DNA of 64,000 bases from Deltaproteobacteria bacterium (GCA_016713665.1 JADJOR010000006.1:244249-308248), one strand, 5' to 3'; positions 46,734 through 55,206 are shown, counted from the first letter of the stretch. Notes: generated by a model not told the origin, from the sequence alone. Program-made: numbers and translations.

Positions 46734-47784
46734 GCCAGGACGCGACCGCCGCTGCGAAGCGCGGATCACCGTTGGGGCAGGGCGCGAGCCAGAGCTCTTC
46801 GCCGCCGAGGCTCTTCCACTGCTCGCGCAGGCGGATGCCGACCTCTTCGAGGGTCTCGAGGCAATCGGCGACGAACGAGGGACAGAAGACGGCGAGGCGG
46901 CGGATTCCGCGCTGGCGCAGCAGCGGGAGCTCTTCGTCGGTGAAGGGACGGATCCAGGGCGTCGGACCCAGGCGTGATTGGAAGGCGCTCGAGGTCCGTT
47001 CGCGGGCGAGGCCGAGGGCGCAGCGCAGATTCTCGGCGGTCCGGAAGCACTGGGCGCGGTAGCAGCGCGGCACGTCGGCGCCCGCGGCGACACAGCAATC
47101 GGGGCGCGCGAGGCAGTGGCCCGCCGTGCGATCGCTCGTGCGGATCTGGTCCTCGGGCAGGCCGTGGAAGCTGAAGAGGACGTGGTCCGGGGCGAACTCG
47201 GCGAGGCCGGGGCCGGCGATCGCCGCCCAGCTCGAGGCGAACTCGGGCTCGTCGTAGAAGGGACCAAGGATCTCGAGCGGCGGGTGGTCGACGGCGCGGG
47301 CGAGCACGCGCGTGAGCTCGACGGAAGCCGAGCTCGTGACCGACGAGGCGTACTGCGGAAAGAGCGGCAGGACGACGAGGCGTTCGATGCCTGCCTGCTC
47401 CAGGGTCGCCACGGCCGAGGCGATCGAGGGCTCGCCATAGCGCATGCCGAGCTCGACCCGGAACTCGGGCCCGAGCTCCCGGGCGACGCCGTCGCGCAGG
47501 GCGAGCGAATGGACCAGCAACGGCGAGCCCGCGGCGGTCCAGATCGCGCGGTAGGCGGCGGCGGTCTTGCGCGGCCGGGTCGGCAGGATCACGAGATTGA
47601 GCAGCAGCCAGCGGATCGGGGCCGGCAGCGTCAAGACGCGCGGGTCCCCGAGGAATTCCCGCAGATAGCGTCGGACGGCCTGCGGAGTCGGCGAGCCCGG
47701 TGTTCCCAGGTTGACGAGCAGAACACCCGTCCGGCGCGGCCGGTCGAGCGGGGGATCCAGTTGCGATTGTTGAAATAGGCTCAT
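46702..47784 (-). CDS. hemH: Ferrochelatase, Cys-rich variant
   Basis: Inserts Fe2+ into protoporphyrin IX, the last haem step. The 360 residues start with TGVLLVNLGTPGSPTPQAVR, and the catalytic His lies in LFSFHGLPE. Between it and the next helix is a Cys-rich segment, with HCLARPDCCVAAG and then PRCYRAQCF, where E. coli-type enzymes have a short cysteine-poor loop. Internally placed cysteines of this kind are reported as [2Fe-2S] ligands in some bacterial ferrochelatases, including Myxococcus, so a cluster is plausible. It faces hemE tail to tail and starts at ATG 47784. Confidence 0.94.
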   Translation of the reverse strand: MSLFQQSQLDPPLDRPRRTGVLLVNLGTPGSPTPQAVRRYLREFLGDPRVLTLPAPIRWLLLNLVILPTRPRKTAAAYRAIWTAAGSPLLVHSLALRDGVARELGPEFRVELGMRYGEPSIASAVATLEQAGIERLVVLPLFPQYASSVTSSASVELTRVLARAVDHPPLEILGPFYDEPEFASSWAAIAGPGLAEFAPDHVLFSFHGLPEDQIRTSDRTAGHCLARPDCCVAAGADVPRCYRAQCFRTAENLRCALGLARERTSSAFQSRLGPTPWIRPFTDEELPLLRQRGIRRLAVFCPSFVADCLETLEEVGIRLREQWKSLGGEELWLAPCPNGDPRFAAAVASWLRRRGPALRP

Positions 47785-47813
47785 TTATCACTGGGAATCG
47801 AAGCTGGCGCAAA

Positions 47814-47819
47814 TATAAT
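47814..47819 (+). promoter_or_regulatory. TATAAT -10 element upstream of the double-receiver gene
   Basis: A consensus TATAAT lies in a locally AT-rich patch of this very GC-rich window, in the gap between divergent hemH and the response regulator gene. No good -35 box is visible at 16-18 bases. The leader would be about 120 bases. Confidence 0.35.
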
Positions 47820-47945
47820 GGCCGACGCACCGCTGGTCATCCACCGGTGTCGCCTTGCGATGCGGGGTCGAGCTGCGCGGACCGGTCTCGCCGACCGAAG
47901 GCAACCGGCTGCGGGCTCGCGAATGTGGGGAGCGGGGAGCGGACG

Positions 47946-49022
47946 ATGGCGACCGTGCTGATCGTGGAAGACGAGGACGTGCTCCGCGAGACGTTGTCGA
48001 GCTTCCTGACGCGGCGGGGCCACGACGTGATCGCCGCGGCCTCGGGCTACGAGGCCCTCGAAGTCGGGCTCGACGCGTCGCCCGACGTGCTGGTGGCCGA
48101 CTGGATGCTCAAGAACCACATCCATGGCCTGCACGTCTCGGCGGTCTTCCGCGCGCTGCATCCCCGGCTCAATACCATCCTGATCACGGGCTTCCCGTCG
48201 CGCGATCTGCTCGAGGAGTCCGATCGCCACGGCATCGCCCGCCTGCTCGAGAAGCCCTTCGACCTCGCCGACCTCGATGAGGCCGTCTCGAGCGCCCTCG
48301 CCCAGACGGGGGATCCGGTCGATCTCGGGCCGACGATCGCGGCCGTCGCGCTCTCCTCGGAGGGCGACATCCAGTTCGCATCCGAGCGCGCACGTCAGAT
48401 CTTCGCCGCGGCCGGGCTACCCGAGCAGCCGGAGCGCTTCGCCGAGGTCGTCGCGAGCGACGCGACCGAGCAGCTCGAGGGCGCGGAGTCGGATTGGGTC
48501 GCGATCCGCTCGCGCGGGCCGGTCGCCGCCGAGTGGTGGATGCGCGCGCGAAGGCGGGCGGGGCGGGCGGGCTGGCTCGTGGTGCTGTGTCCCCGGGAAG
48601 AGGAAGGGCGCCGGAGCGACGCGCGGATGCGGATCCTGCTCGACGAGCGAGGAGGAACGCTGAAACGGACCCTCGTCGATCGTGGGCCGGTCGTCGTGAT
48701 CGAGCGCGACGGCGTCGTGCGGCGACTGCTCGTCGCGCAGATCGAGCGGGCGGGGGCGCTCTGTTATCCGAGCGACGATCTCAAGAGCGCGTTGAGGCTG
48801 CTCGCGGCGGAGCCGCGGGTGCGCAGCGTCATCATCGACTTCCTGCTGGCGGGGCCCGACATGGCCAGCTGGATCGAGCAGATCCGCGTCGATCGGCCGG
48901 ATGTCCACGTCGTCGCGACGGGAGGCACGGGGTCGGAGTCGGAGCTGCTCGCGAAGGGCGTGACGAGCGTCCTGCGCAAGCCCTGGCGGATCAACGATCT
49001 GATCGACGCCCTCGATCACTGA
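47946..49022 (+). CDS. Response regulator with two receiver domains and no DNA-binding domain
   Basis: Protein of 358 residues. The first receiver (1-118) has the acidic pair in VEDEDVL, phospho-acceptor Asp52 (VADWMLKN), Thr81 and Lys in LEKPFDL. A PAS-like central segment (about 130-215) follows. The last 115 residues form a second receiver-like domain, with VIERDGVVRR, Asp298 in IIDFLLAGPD, Thr325 and Lys345 in LRKPW, so its phosphorylation residues are also in place. No output domain or kinase core is seen, so it may relay phosphoryl groups or act through protein contacts. ATG 47946 has GGGGAG upstream. No partner kinase gene is adjacent. Confidence 0.75.
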   Translation: MATVLIVEDEDVLRETLSSFLTRRGHDVIAAASGYEALEVGLDASPDVLVADWMLKNHIHGLHVSAVFRALHPRLNTILITGFPSRDLLEESDRHGIARLLEKPFDLADLDEAVSSALAQTGDPVDLGPTIAAVALSSEGDIQFASERARQIFAAAGLPEQPERFAEVVASDATEQLEGAESDWVAIRSRGPVAAEWWMRARRRAGRAGWLVVLCPREEEGRRSDARMRILLDERGGTLKRTLVDRGPVVVIERDGVVRRLLVAQIERAGALCYPSDDLKSALRLLAAEPRVRSVIIDFLLAGPDMASWIEQIRVDRPDVHVVATGGTGSESELLAKGVTSVLRKPWRINDLIDALDH

Positions 49023-49066
49023 TTCTCCGGCGGTCGTCTTCCGATCCTGCTCCGATCCTCGCTCGA

Positions 49067-49783
49067 TCAGCGCGGCCGCGTCCGGTAGCCGCCCCGGACG
49101 AACGAGAGCCCGAGATACCACGCCGGATACAGCAGCGAGAGCTCCCGCAGCCAGAGCGCGCGGGTCCAGTCCGGCGTCGCCGCACACGCCGCCAGCGTCG
49201 AGCACCACAGGATCCCCCCGAGCGCGAGCGCCCGCCGCAGCCCGCGCGGCTCGAGCTTGCTCGGATAGAGATATTTCAGGGGCACGAAGACCGCGAGCGA
49301 GAGCCCCGCGAGCGCGATCGTGGACACCGTCGGATTCGCGTCGAAGAGCCAGAGATAGATCGCGAGTACGTTCCAGTACGACGGGAAGCCCAGGAAGAAA
49401 TCGTCCTCGGTCTTGGCGTCGACGCGCGCGAAGCCGAAGGCGCTCGCGAGGACCGGGGCCGCGAGCCAGGCGGGATGGGTGACGAGCCCGGCGGCGCCGA
49501 GGAAGAAGACGGGCACGATCACGTAGCTCAGGTAGTCGACGATGTCGTCGAGGCGCCGGCCGTCGATCTCGGGGACGTGGACCGTGACGCGCGCGGCGCG
49601 GGCCAGGGTTCCGTCGACGGCGTCGATCGCGAGGGCGACGAGCATCAGGTAGACGGCGATCTCCATCCGATCGACGGCGATCGCGCGCAGCGCGAAGAGG
49701 GCGGCCACCGCCCCGCTCGCGGTGAACAGATGTACGGACCACGCGATCGCTCTTGCCCGCTGTGTCCCCGTCGACACGCCCAC
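49067..49783 (-). CDS. pcs: CDP-alcohol phosphatidyltransferase, phosphatidylcholine synthase type
   Basis: Integral membrane enzyme of 238 residues with about seven hydrophobic segments. The active-site signature runs AVDGTLARAARVTV, then PEIDGRRLDDIVDYLSYV: the D-G-x2-A-R and G-x3-D-x3-D elements of CDP-alcohol transferases with the extra spacing typical of bacterial phosphatidylcholine synthase. That enzyme condenses CDP-diacylglycerol with choline. Length also fits. A different head group cannot be ruled out from sequence alone. It is divergent from the nuoB-like gene. Confidence 0.75.
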   Translation of the reverse strand: MGVSTGTQRARAIAWSVHLFTASGAVAALFALRAIAVDRMEIAVYLMLVALAIDAVDGTLARAARVTVHVPEIDGRRLDDIVDYLSYVIVPVFFLGAAGLVTHPAWLAAPVLASAFGFARVDAKTEDDFFLGFPSYWNVLAIYLWLFDANPTVSTIALAGLSLAVFVPLKYLYPSKLEPRGLRRALALGGILWCSTLAACAATPDWTRALWLRELSLLYPAWYLGLSFVRGGYRTRPR

Positions 49784-49861
49784 CCCCGAGTGCCGCGAAC
49801 GATATCAGAGAAGCTATGCTGGCCTCGCGGAACGGGACACGAGGCGGGGGAGGGCGATCGG

Positions 49862-50428
49862 GTGGGCGCCGGGGAGCTCGCGAGCGGTGTGCGGACGACG
49901 CGATTGTCGGAGGCGCTCGATTGGGCGGCTGCGCTCGCGCCCGCGCCGCTGCGGATCGCGACGTCCTGCTGCGGCATGGCGATGGCCCAGGGTGGCGATT
50001 TCTTCGAGGCTCTCGGCTCTGCGCCGCCCGCCGCCTCGGGTCGGGCGGCGGACCTCCTGATCGTCGCGGGCAGCCTGACACGGCGCCAATTGCCCGCGCT
50101 GCTCGAGCTCTACGAGCGCATGTGTGCGCCGCGCTGGGTGGTCGCCTGGGGTGCCTGCGCGATCTCCGGTGGGCCGTACCAGAACTACGCGACCGTCTCG
50201 GGCCTTTCACGGATCCTGCCCGTCGACTACGTCGTGCCCGGCTGTCCGCCGCCGCCCCAGGCTCTCCGGGAGGCCTTCGATTTTCTCCGCTCCGGCGCGG
50301 CCGCGCGGCGGCGACGTGCGTCAAGCGCCGAGACGGACCGACCGATCCGGGGCATGGGAACCTCGGGCGGCCCGCCTCGCTCCGATTCCACGACCATGCA
50401 TCCGGGATTCGATTCAGGATTCGAGTAG
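49862..50428 (+). CDS. Divergent NADH-quinone oxidoreductase subunit B-like protein
   Basis: Protein of 188 residues with the NuoB fold. All four N2 iron-sulfur ligands are present: the tandem Cys pair in ATSCCGMAM, Cys in WGACAISGGPYQNY and Cys in VVPGCPPPP. Overall it is divergent and has a Ser/Arg-rich tail of about 40 residues. The start is GTG 49862 with GGGAGGG upstream. In a normal nuo operon nuoA precedes and nuoC follows. Here nuoC- and nuoD-like genes lie 2.1 kb downstream, after an E2 gene and lipB. Confidence 0.78.
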   Translation: MGAGELASGVRTTRLSEALDWAAALAPAPLRIATSCCGMAMAQGGDFFEALGSAPPAASGRAADLLIVAGSLTRRQLPALLELYERMCAPRWVVAWGACAISGGPYQNYATVSGLSRILPVDYVVPGCPPPPQALREAFDFLRSGAAARRRRASSAETDRPIRGMGTSGGPPRSDSTTMHPGFDSGFE

Positions 50429-50456
50429 TCGCCGGACTGCTTTGAGGGGAAGTTCG

Positions 50457-51770
50457 ATGTCGATCGATGTTCAGTTGCCGTCGCTGGGAGAGAGCATTCT
50501 CGAGGGCACCGTCTCCCGCTGGCTCGTCGGCCAGGGCGAGATGGTCGAGGTCGATCAGCCGATCGTCGAGGTGACCACCGACAAGGTCGACGCCGAGATT
50601 CCGTCGCCGGTGGCGGGCATGATCGAGCAGATCCTCGTGCGCGAAGGCGAGGTCGTCGCGATCGGCGCGGTGCTCGCGCGGATCGATCCCGAGGCCAAGA
50701 AGGCGCAGAGTTCGCCGACGCTCGAGCCGGCGCGCGTGCCGTCGCCGGCCGCCCCGGCGCCGTCGACGGCGAAGGTCCCGGCCGCGGTGCCCGCGACGCC
50801 CGTCGCCCGTCGGATCGCCGAGGACGCAGAGATCGATCTGCGGGCGGTGAAGGGGACCGGGAGCGCGGGTCGCGTCACGAAGGACGACGTCGTGCGCCAT
50901 CAGGCCCCGCCGAGCCCGGCCGCCGCACCGGCCGCCGCACCGATGACGGCCACGCCCGCGGCCTTCGCGGCGCCGACGAGCGCTCCGGCGCCGGCCCAGC
51001 CGGCCGCGCAGAAGGCCGCGCCCGCCGCCGCGCCCGGCAAGCGCTCGCCCTTCGCCTACGCCCTGGCGCCGGGCGACCGCGTGATCCCGATGTCGCCGAT
51101 GCGAAAGATCATCGCCGACCACATGGTCTACTCGAAGCGCACGAGCCCCCACGTCGGCACCGTCGCCGAGGTCGACCTCTCCGCCGTCGTGCGCTTCCGG
51201 AACAAGAACAAGAAGGCCTTCGAGCAGAACACGGGCGTCTCGCTGACCTTCCTGCCCTTCGTCGTCTATGCGACGGTACGCGCGCTGCGCGAGTTCCCGG
51301 CGCTGAACGCCTCGGTCGTCGACGACTCGATCGTCGAGAAGCAGGACATCCATCTCGGCGTCGCGACGGAGACCGAGAAGGGCCTCGTCGTCCCGGTCAT
51401 CCGCCACGCCGATCGCCTCTCGCTCTCGGGCACCGCCATCGCGATCAACGACCTCGCGACCCGCGCCCGGGAGAAGAAGCTCTCGGCCGACGATCTCAAG
51501 GGCGGCACGTTCACCGTCTCGAACCCCGGCCGCCAGGGCAATCTCTACGGCTTCGCGATCATCAACCAGCCGCAGGTCGGGATCCTGCGCATGGGCGAGA
51601 TCGCGAAGCGCCCGGTCGTGCGGACCCTCGACGGCGAGGACGCGATCGTGATCCGGACCATGATGTATCTCTCCCTGTCCTACGATCACCGCGCGGTCGA
51701 CGGGGCGCCGGCCAACGGCTTCCTCTACCGCATCCGCGAGCTGCTCGAGGCGGGGGAGTTCGCGCTCTAG
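50457..51770 (+). CDS. 2-oxoacid dehydrogenase E2 (dihydrolipoyllysine acyltransferase)
   Basis: Active E2 of 437 residues, separate from aceF. One lipoyl domain carries Lys43 in TTDKVDAEIPSPVAG, followed by a subunit-binding domain (ATPVARRIAEDAEIDLRAVK) and Ala/Pro linkers. The catalytic domain has IPMSPMRKIIADHMVYSK and LSLSYDHRAVDGAPAN with the active His and Asp. The lipoyl motif and domain order fit succinyl- or branched-chain-acyl E2 better than pyruvate E2. No E1 gene is adjacent, so the complex cannot be named. lipB follows after 25 bases, a sensible pairing because LipB octanoylates such domains. Confidence 0.9.
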   Translation: MSIDVQLPSLGESILEGTVSRWLVGQGEMVEVDQPIVEVTTDKVDAEIPSPVAGMIEQILVREGEVVAIGAVLARIDPEAKKAQSSPTLEPARVPSPAAPAPSTAKVPAAVPATPVARRIAEDAEIDLRAVKGTGSAGRVTKDDVVRHQAPPSPAAAPAAAPMTATPAAFAAPTSAPAPAQPAAQKAAPAAAPGKRSPFAYALAPGDRVIPMSPMRKIIADHMVYSKRTSPHVGTVAEVDLSAVVRFRNKNKKAFEQNTGVSLTFLPFVVYATVRALREFPALNASVVDDSIVEKQDIHLGVATETEKGLVVPVIRHADRLSLSGTAIAINDLATRAREKKLSADDLKGGTFTVSNPGRQGNLYGFAIINQPQVGILRMGEIAKRPVVRTLDGEDAIVIRTMMYLSLSYDHRAVDGAPANGFLYRIRELLEAGEFAL

Positions 51771-51795
51771 CACGACGAGGATCCGGGGAGACGGA

Positions 51796-52506
51796 ATGAG
51801 CGACGCGCTTTCGGTCGAATGGCTGGGACGCGTGCCGTACGACGAAGCGCTCGCGCTCCAGGAGACGGCGCTGCGCGAGCGCGCGGATGGCCTCCGCGGC
51901 GATCGACTGCTCCTGCTCGAGCATCCCCCCGTCATCACCCTCGGCCGCAGCCACAAGCCCGGCAACGTGCTCTTCGGCGAGAGCCGGCTCCGCGCCCTCG
52001 GCATCGAGGTCTTCGAGGTCGGTCGCGGGGGCGATGCGACCTATCACGCGCCGGGCCAGCTCGTCGGCTATCCGATCGTCGATCTGTCGCGCCCCGATCG
52101 CCGCGACATCCACGTCTTCCTGCGCAAGCTCGAGGCGGGGCTGATCGACGCCCTCGAGGCGTGGGCGATCCCGGCCTGCCGGATCGAGGGGCGGACGGGG
52201 GTCTTCATCGATCGGGCCCGCAGCCGCAGGTCCGGCGGTCGGGAGCGCAAGATCGCGTCGATCGGGATCGGCCTGCGTCGCTGGGTGACCTGGCACGGCT
52301 TCGCCCTCAACGTCGATCTCGATCTCGCGGGCTTCGACGCGATCGTGCCCTGCGGACTGCCCGACGTCGTCATGACCTCGGTCGCGAACGAGCTCGCGAT
52401 CGAGCGCGGGGCGCCCGTCGAAACCGAGCCGGCCGGCGAGCCCGGGCTCGGCGCGCGCGTGCGCGAGGCCGTGGGGCGGACTCTCACGAAGCGACTCGTC
52501 GGCTGA
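51796..52506 (+). CDS. lipB: Octanoyl-[ACP]:protein octanoyltransferase
   Basis: Transfers octanoate from acyl carrier protein to lipoyl-domain lysines, the step before LipA. The 236 residues include HPPVITLGRSHKPGNVLF, RGGDATYHAPGQLVGYPI, the catalytic Lys in KIASIGIGLRRWVTWHG and the acyl-accepting Cys in IVPCGLPD. ATG 51796 is preceded by GGGGAGACGG. It directly follows an E2 gene. Confidence 0.95.
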   Translation: MSDALSVEWLGRVPYDEALALQETALRERADGLRGDRLLLLEHPPVITLGRSHKPGNVLFGESRLRALGIEVFEVGRGGDATYHAPGQLVGYPIVDLSRPDRRDIHVFLRKLEAGLIDALEAWAIPACRIEGRTGVFIDRARSRRSGGRERKIASIGIGLRRWVTWHGFALNVDLDLAGFDAIVPCGLPDVVMTSVANELAIERGAPVETEPAGEPGLGARVREAVGRTLTKRLVG

Positions 52507-52546
52507 GCGGTCGCTCACGCGGCGCGGCTCTCCTATTCTGCGCGCG

Positions 52547-53314
52547 ATGGCTCCCCCCGCTCCGTCCTCCGCGTCGTCGGCCGCGATCGTCGTCGTGAAG
52601 CGCCCTCGCGGCGGACTCTACGCCGCCGTGCGCAGTGTGCCCGTCTGGCTGCGCTCGCTCGCGCGCGGGGGCCAGGCCTTCCGTGCGCGGGCGTTGACGG
52701 CGGTCGAGCCGCAAGCGATGCCGCCGGCGGTGCCCTTCGATCTCGATGCGCTGCGCGCGGGCCTCGCCGAGCGGGGGGCGACCCTTCGATGCGAAGCGGG
52801 TGGGCCGACGCTCGACGATCCGAACCCGACCGGCGATGGGTCGGCTCCGCTCGCATTCCCGGGCGTCGATGGGACACCGATCGCCGAGCTCTCCGCGGCG
52901 GCGGCTGGGGCGCTCCTGCGCTGGCTGCGCGACGATCCCGCGCTCGGCTTCGACGTCCTCGACGACCTGACGGTCGTCGATCGCCTGCCCGAGGCCCCGC
53001 GTTTCGACGTCGTCTACTGCCTGCGCGCGAGCGCGTCGGGGGCACGGCTCCGGGTCCGCGCCCGCATCGAGGTCGAGCCCCCGGAGCTCGACTCCGTCGC
53101 CTCGCTCTGGCGCAGCGCCGATTGGCTCGAGCGCGAGGTGAAGGACATGTTTGGCGTGCGTTTTCGCGGCCATCCCGGACTGCTCCCGATCCTGCTCTCG
53201 CCGGACTTCGCGGGCGCACCGCTCCGCCGCGACTTTGCGGCCGCCGCCGGCGAACCCGCCGGCGATCCCCCCGGCAATCCCCCCGGCAAGGCGGGAGAGG
53301 GGGACCGCTCGTGA
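52547..53314 (+). CDS. NuoC-like 30-kDa subunit protein with N-terminal extension
   Basis: Protein of 255 residues. The C-terminal half carries the 30-kDa subunit signature, SADWLEREVKDMFGVRFRGH followed by LLSPDFAGAPLRRDF, as in complex I subunit C. The N-terminal 60 residues are extra and basic, and ATG 52718 could be the real start. The C-terminus contains a short Pro/Gly repeat (DPPGNPPGK). The gene is joined to the next by a GTGA overlap, so the nuoC- and nuoD-like proteins are coupled. Confidence 0.75.
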   Translation: MAPPAPSSASSAAIVVVKRPRGGLYAAVRSVPVWLRSLARGGQAFRARALTAVEPQAMPPAVPFDLDALRAGLAERGATLRCEAGGPTLDDPNPTGDGSAPLAFPGVDGTPIAELSAAAAGALLRWLRDDPALGFDVLDDLTVVDRLPEAPRFDVVYCLRASASGARLRVRARIEVEPPELDSVASLWRSADWLEREVKDMFGVRFRGHPGLLPILLSPDFAGAPLRRDFAAAAGEPAGDPPGNPPGKAGEGDRS

Positions 53315-54498
53315 GTGCGCCTTCGGAAGCGCTCGCCTCGCGGACCCTCTCGGATCGCCTCGGCATCCGCCCGGCGATCGTCGAGCTCGGGCCGACGCAT
53401 CCGAGTGTCCGCCGCGTGCTGGCGGGCGCGGGCGGGACCGCGTCCTTTCTCGTGACCCTCGACGACGATCGCATCGAGGCGCTCGAGGTCGAGATCGGCC
53501 TCGGCCATCGCGGCTTCGAGAAGGAGGTCGAGTCGCGCCCCTGGCTCGAAGCGCTGCCCTACGTCGCACGGCTCGGATACGCTTCAGGCCCCATCGCCCA
53601 GGTCGCCTACTGCCTCGCCCTCGAGCGGCTCGCCGGCCTCGCCGTCGCGGAGCGGACGACCTGGCAGCGGACGCTCGTCTGTGAGCTCGCCCGCGCGACC
53701 GACCACCTCGCCCGGGTCGCCGCCCTCGCGACGGCGATCGGCGCGAGTCGGGCCGAGCGCATCGCCCAGGAGGGCGAGCTCGTCGCGGCGGCATTGCTCG
53801 AGGCGAGCATCGGCGGCGGCCCGCTCAGGACCTGGTCCTGGCCGGGCGGCGTCGCGTCGGATCTACCCTTCGGCTTCGACGAGCGCTGGCAGGCGGATCG
53901 GGCTCGGATCGCCAGGACCCTCGACGCGTTGACGCTGCTCCTGCTCGAGCATCCGAGCGCGGTGCAGCGACTCGTCGACGTCGCGCCGCTCTCGGCGGCG
54001 GATGCCCGAGCCTTCGCCGTCACGGGTCCGGCGCTGCGGGCCGCGGGCATCGCGCGCGACCTGCGCCGCGACGCACCGCAGCTCGCGTATGCCGCCCTCG
54101 AGTTCGAGGTGCCGGTCGGAACGCGGGGCGACGACTACGATCGCCTCGCGGTCGTCGTCGAGGAGATCCGCCAGAGCCTGCGGATGGGCGATCAATGCAT
54201 CGAGCGCCTGGCGGCGATGGATCGGGAAGCGGCGCGCCCGCCGCTCGTCGACGGGGAAAGCTGCGCGCGCCTCTTCGTCGCGGCCGGCGAGGTCGAGCTC
54301 GCCCTCGAGAGCGCGACGGGGGAGCTCGGCTTCTACCTCGTGAGCGACGGCGGCCCGACGCCGCGCCGTTTGCGCTGTCGAGCGCCGAGCTTCTTCCATG
54401 CCCAGGCGCTGCCCGCGGTGCTCGTCGGCGCGCGCCTCGACGATCTGTTGCCGACGGCGGCGCTCTTCCATCTCGTCTCGGGGGAGTGCGACCGGTGA
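53311..54498 (+). CDS. NuoD-like 49-kDa subunit protein
   Basis: Protein of 395 residues clearly related to complex I subunit D. It contains VELGPTHPSVRRVL (the quinone-site His loop), LGHRGFEKEVESRPW, VGTRGDDYDRLAVVVEEIRQ and near the end GELGFYLVSDGGPTPRRLRC and RAPSFFHAQALPAVLVG. Many otherwise conserved positions differ, for example HPSVRR in place of HPSTHG. The start is GTG 53311 within the nuoC-like stop, and the end overlaps the DUF1285-type gene. No NuoE-N subunits are in the window, so it may belong to a dispersed complex I or a partial variant. Confidence 0.8.
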   Translation: MSAPSEALASRTLSDRLGIRPAIVELGPTHPSVRRVLAGAGGTASFLVTLDDDRIEALEVEIGLGHRGFEKEVESRPWLEALPYVARLGYASGPIAQVAYCLALERLAGLAVAERTTWQRTLVCELARATDHLARVAALATAIGASRAERIAQEGELVAAALLEASIGGGPLRTWSWPGGVASDLPFGFDERWQADRARIARTLDALTLLLLEHPSAVQRLVDVAPLSAADARAFAVTGPALRAAGIARDLRRDAPQLAYAALEFEVPVGTRGDDYDRLAVVVEEIRQSLRMGDQCIERLAAMDREAARPPLVDGESCARLFVAAGEVELALESATGELGFYLVSDGGPTPRRLRCRAPSFFHAQALPAVLVGARLDDLLPTAALFHLVSGECDR

Positions 54499-54974
54499 GC
54501 GCGTCCGGGGCCCCGATCGGGCCGCCGCCGCTGCGCCCCTTCGGTCTGCGTCTCCATCACGACGGCCGCTTCAGCCACGAAGGCGGGCCGATTCTCAATC
54601 AGAAGCTCCGCGAGCACTTCGATCGCTCGGTCGCCTATCTCCCCGAAGAGGGGAAGTACGTCGTGCGCCTCGGCCATTTCCGCGGCGAGATCGAGGTCGA
54701 GGAGGCGGGCTTCTTCGTCCGCGGGATCGACCTCGCGTCGGGGGAGATCGCGCTCTCGGACGGCTCGCGCGAGCCGCTCGCGGTCGCGAGCCTCGCGCTC
54801 TCGCCGATCGATGGGGCGCTTCTGTGTCGGGTCAAGCGCGCGCTCGCGGGAGCGGGCCTGCTCGCGCGCTTCATGCCCGCCGCCCAGGCGGAGCTCCTGC
54901 TGGCCGTCGAAGAGCGCGAAGGTCGCACCGTCCTGCGCCTCGCCGGTGTGGACCACGACCTCCCGGCGCTCTGA
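54495..54974 (+). CDS. DUF1285-type protein
   Basis: Small protein of 159 residues. The opening LRLHHDGRFSHEGGPILNQ and the following PEEGKYVVRLGHFRGEIEVE match the pattern of DUF1285 proteins, whose function is unknown. GTG 54495 overlaps the stop of the nuoD-like gene (GTGA), which suggests co-translation with it. Tandem hairpins follow it before the tRNA-Cys gene. Confidence 0.65.
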   Translation: MSASGAPIGPPPLRPFGLRLHHDGRFSHEGGPILNQKLREHFDRSVAYLPEEGKYVVRLGHFRGEIEVEEAGFFVRGIDLASGEIALSDGSREPLAVASLALSPIDGALLCRVKRALAGAGLLARFMPAAQAELLLAVEEREGRTVLRLAGVDHDLPAL

Positions 54975-55049
54975 GGCCAGCCGAGCCCGATCGGGCCCGG
55001 AGGCGCCTCGATTGACTCGGGGCGGCGGGCTCTGGTAAACCCTGGAATT

Positions 55050-55090
55050 CCCGAGGTCTCTCGGGCCACCCACCCGGGTCTTCCCGGGTG
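55050..55090 (+). terminator. Two tandem hairpins before tRNA-Cys
   Basis: CCCGAG/CTCGGG with a four-base loop (55050-55065) and CACCCGGG/CCCGGGTG with loop TCTT (55071-55090) lie back to back between the DUF1285-type gene and tRNA-Cys. They may end the upstream transcript or mark RNA processing. No T-run follows. Confidence 0.4.
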
Positions 55091-55132
55091 CTGCAGGGGT
55101 GGATGGGGCGTTCGCGACGCGAACCCCTCCGA

Positions 55133-55206
55133 GGCGGCGTGGCCAAGTGGTAAGGCATGAGCCTGCAAAGCTCTGACCCCCGGTTCGAATCCGGGCGCCG
55201 CCTCCA
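55133..55206 (+). tRNA. tRNA-Cys (anticodon GCA)
   Basis: Acceptor stem GGCGGCG/CGCCGCC closes the cloverleaf. The anticodon loop holds GCA, the T-arm has GGTTCGAATCC, the discriminator is T as expected for Cys, and the CCA end is encoded. Confidence 0.95.

Noticed and set aside
53230..53300. CRISPR-like or tandem repeat in the nuoC-like 3' end
   Set aside because: It is a short in-frame Pro/Gly coding repeat. No CRISPR repeat-spacer structure was seen anywhere in the window.
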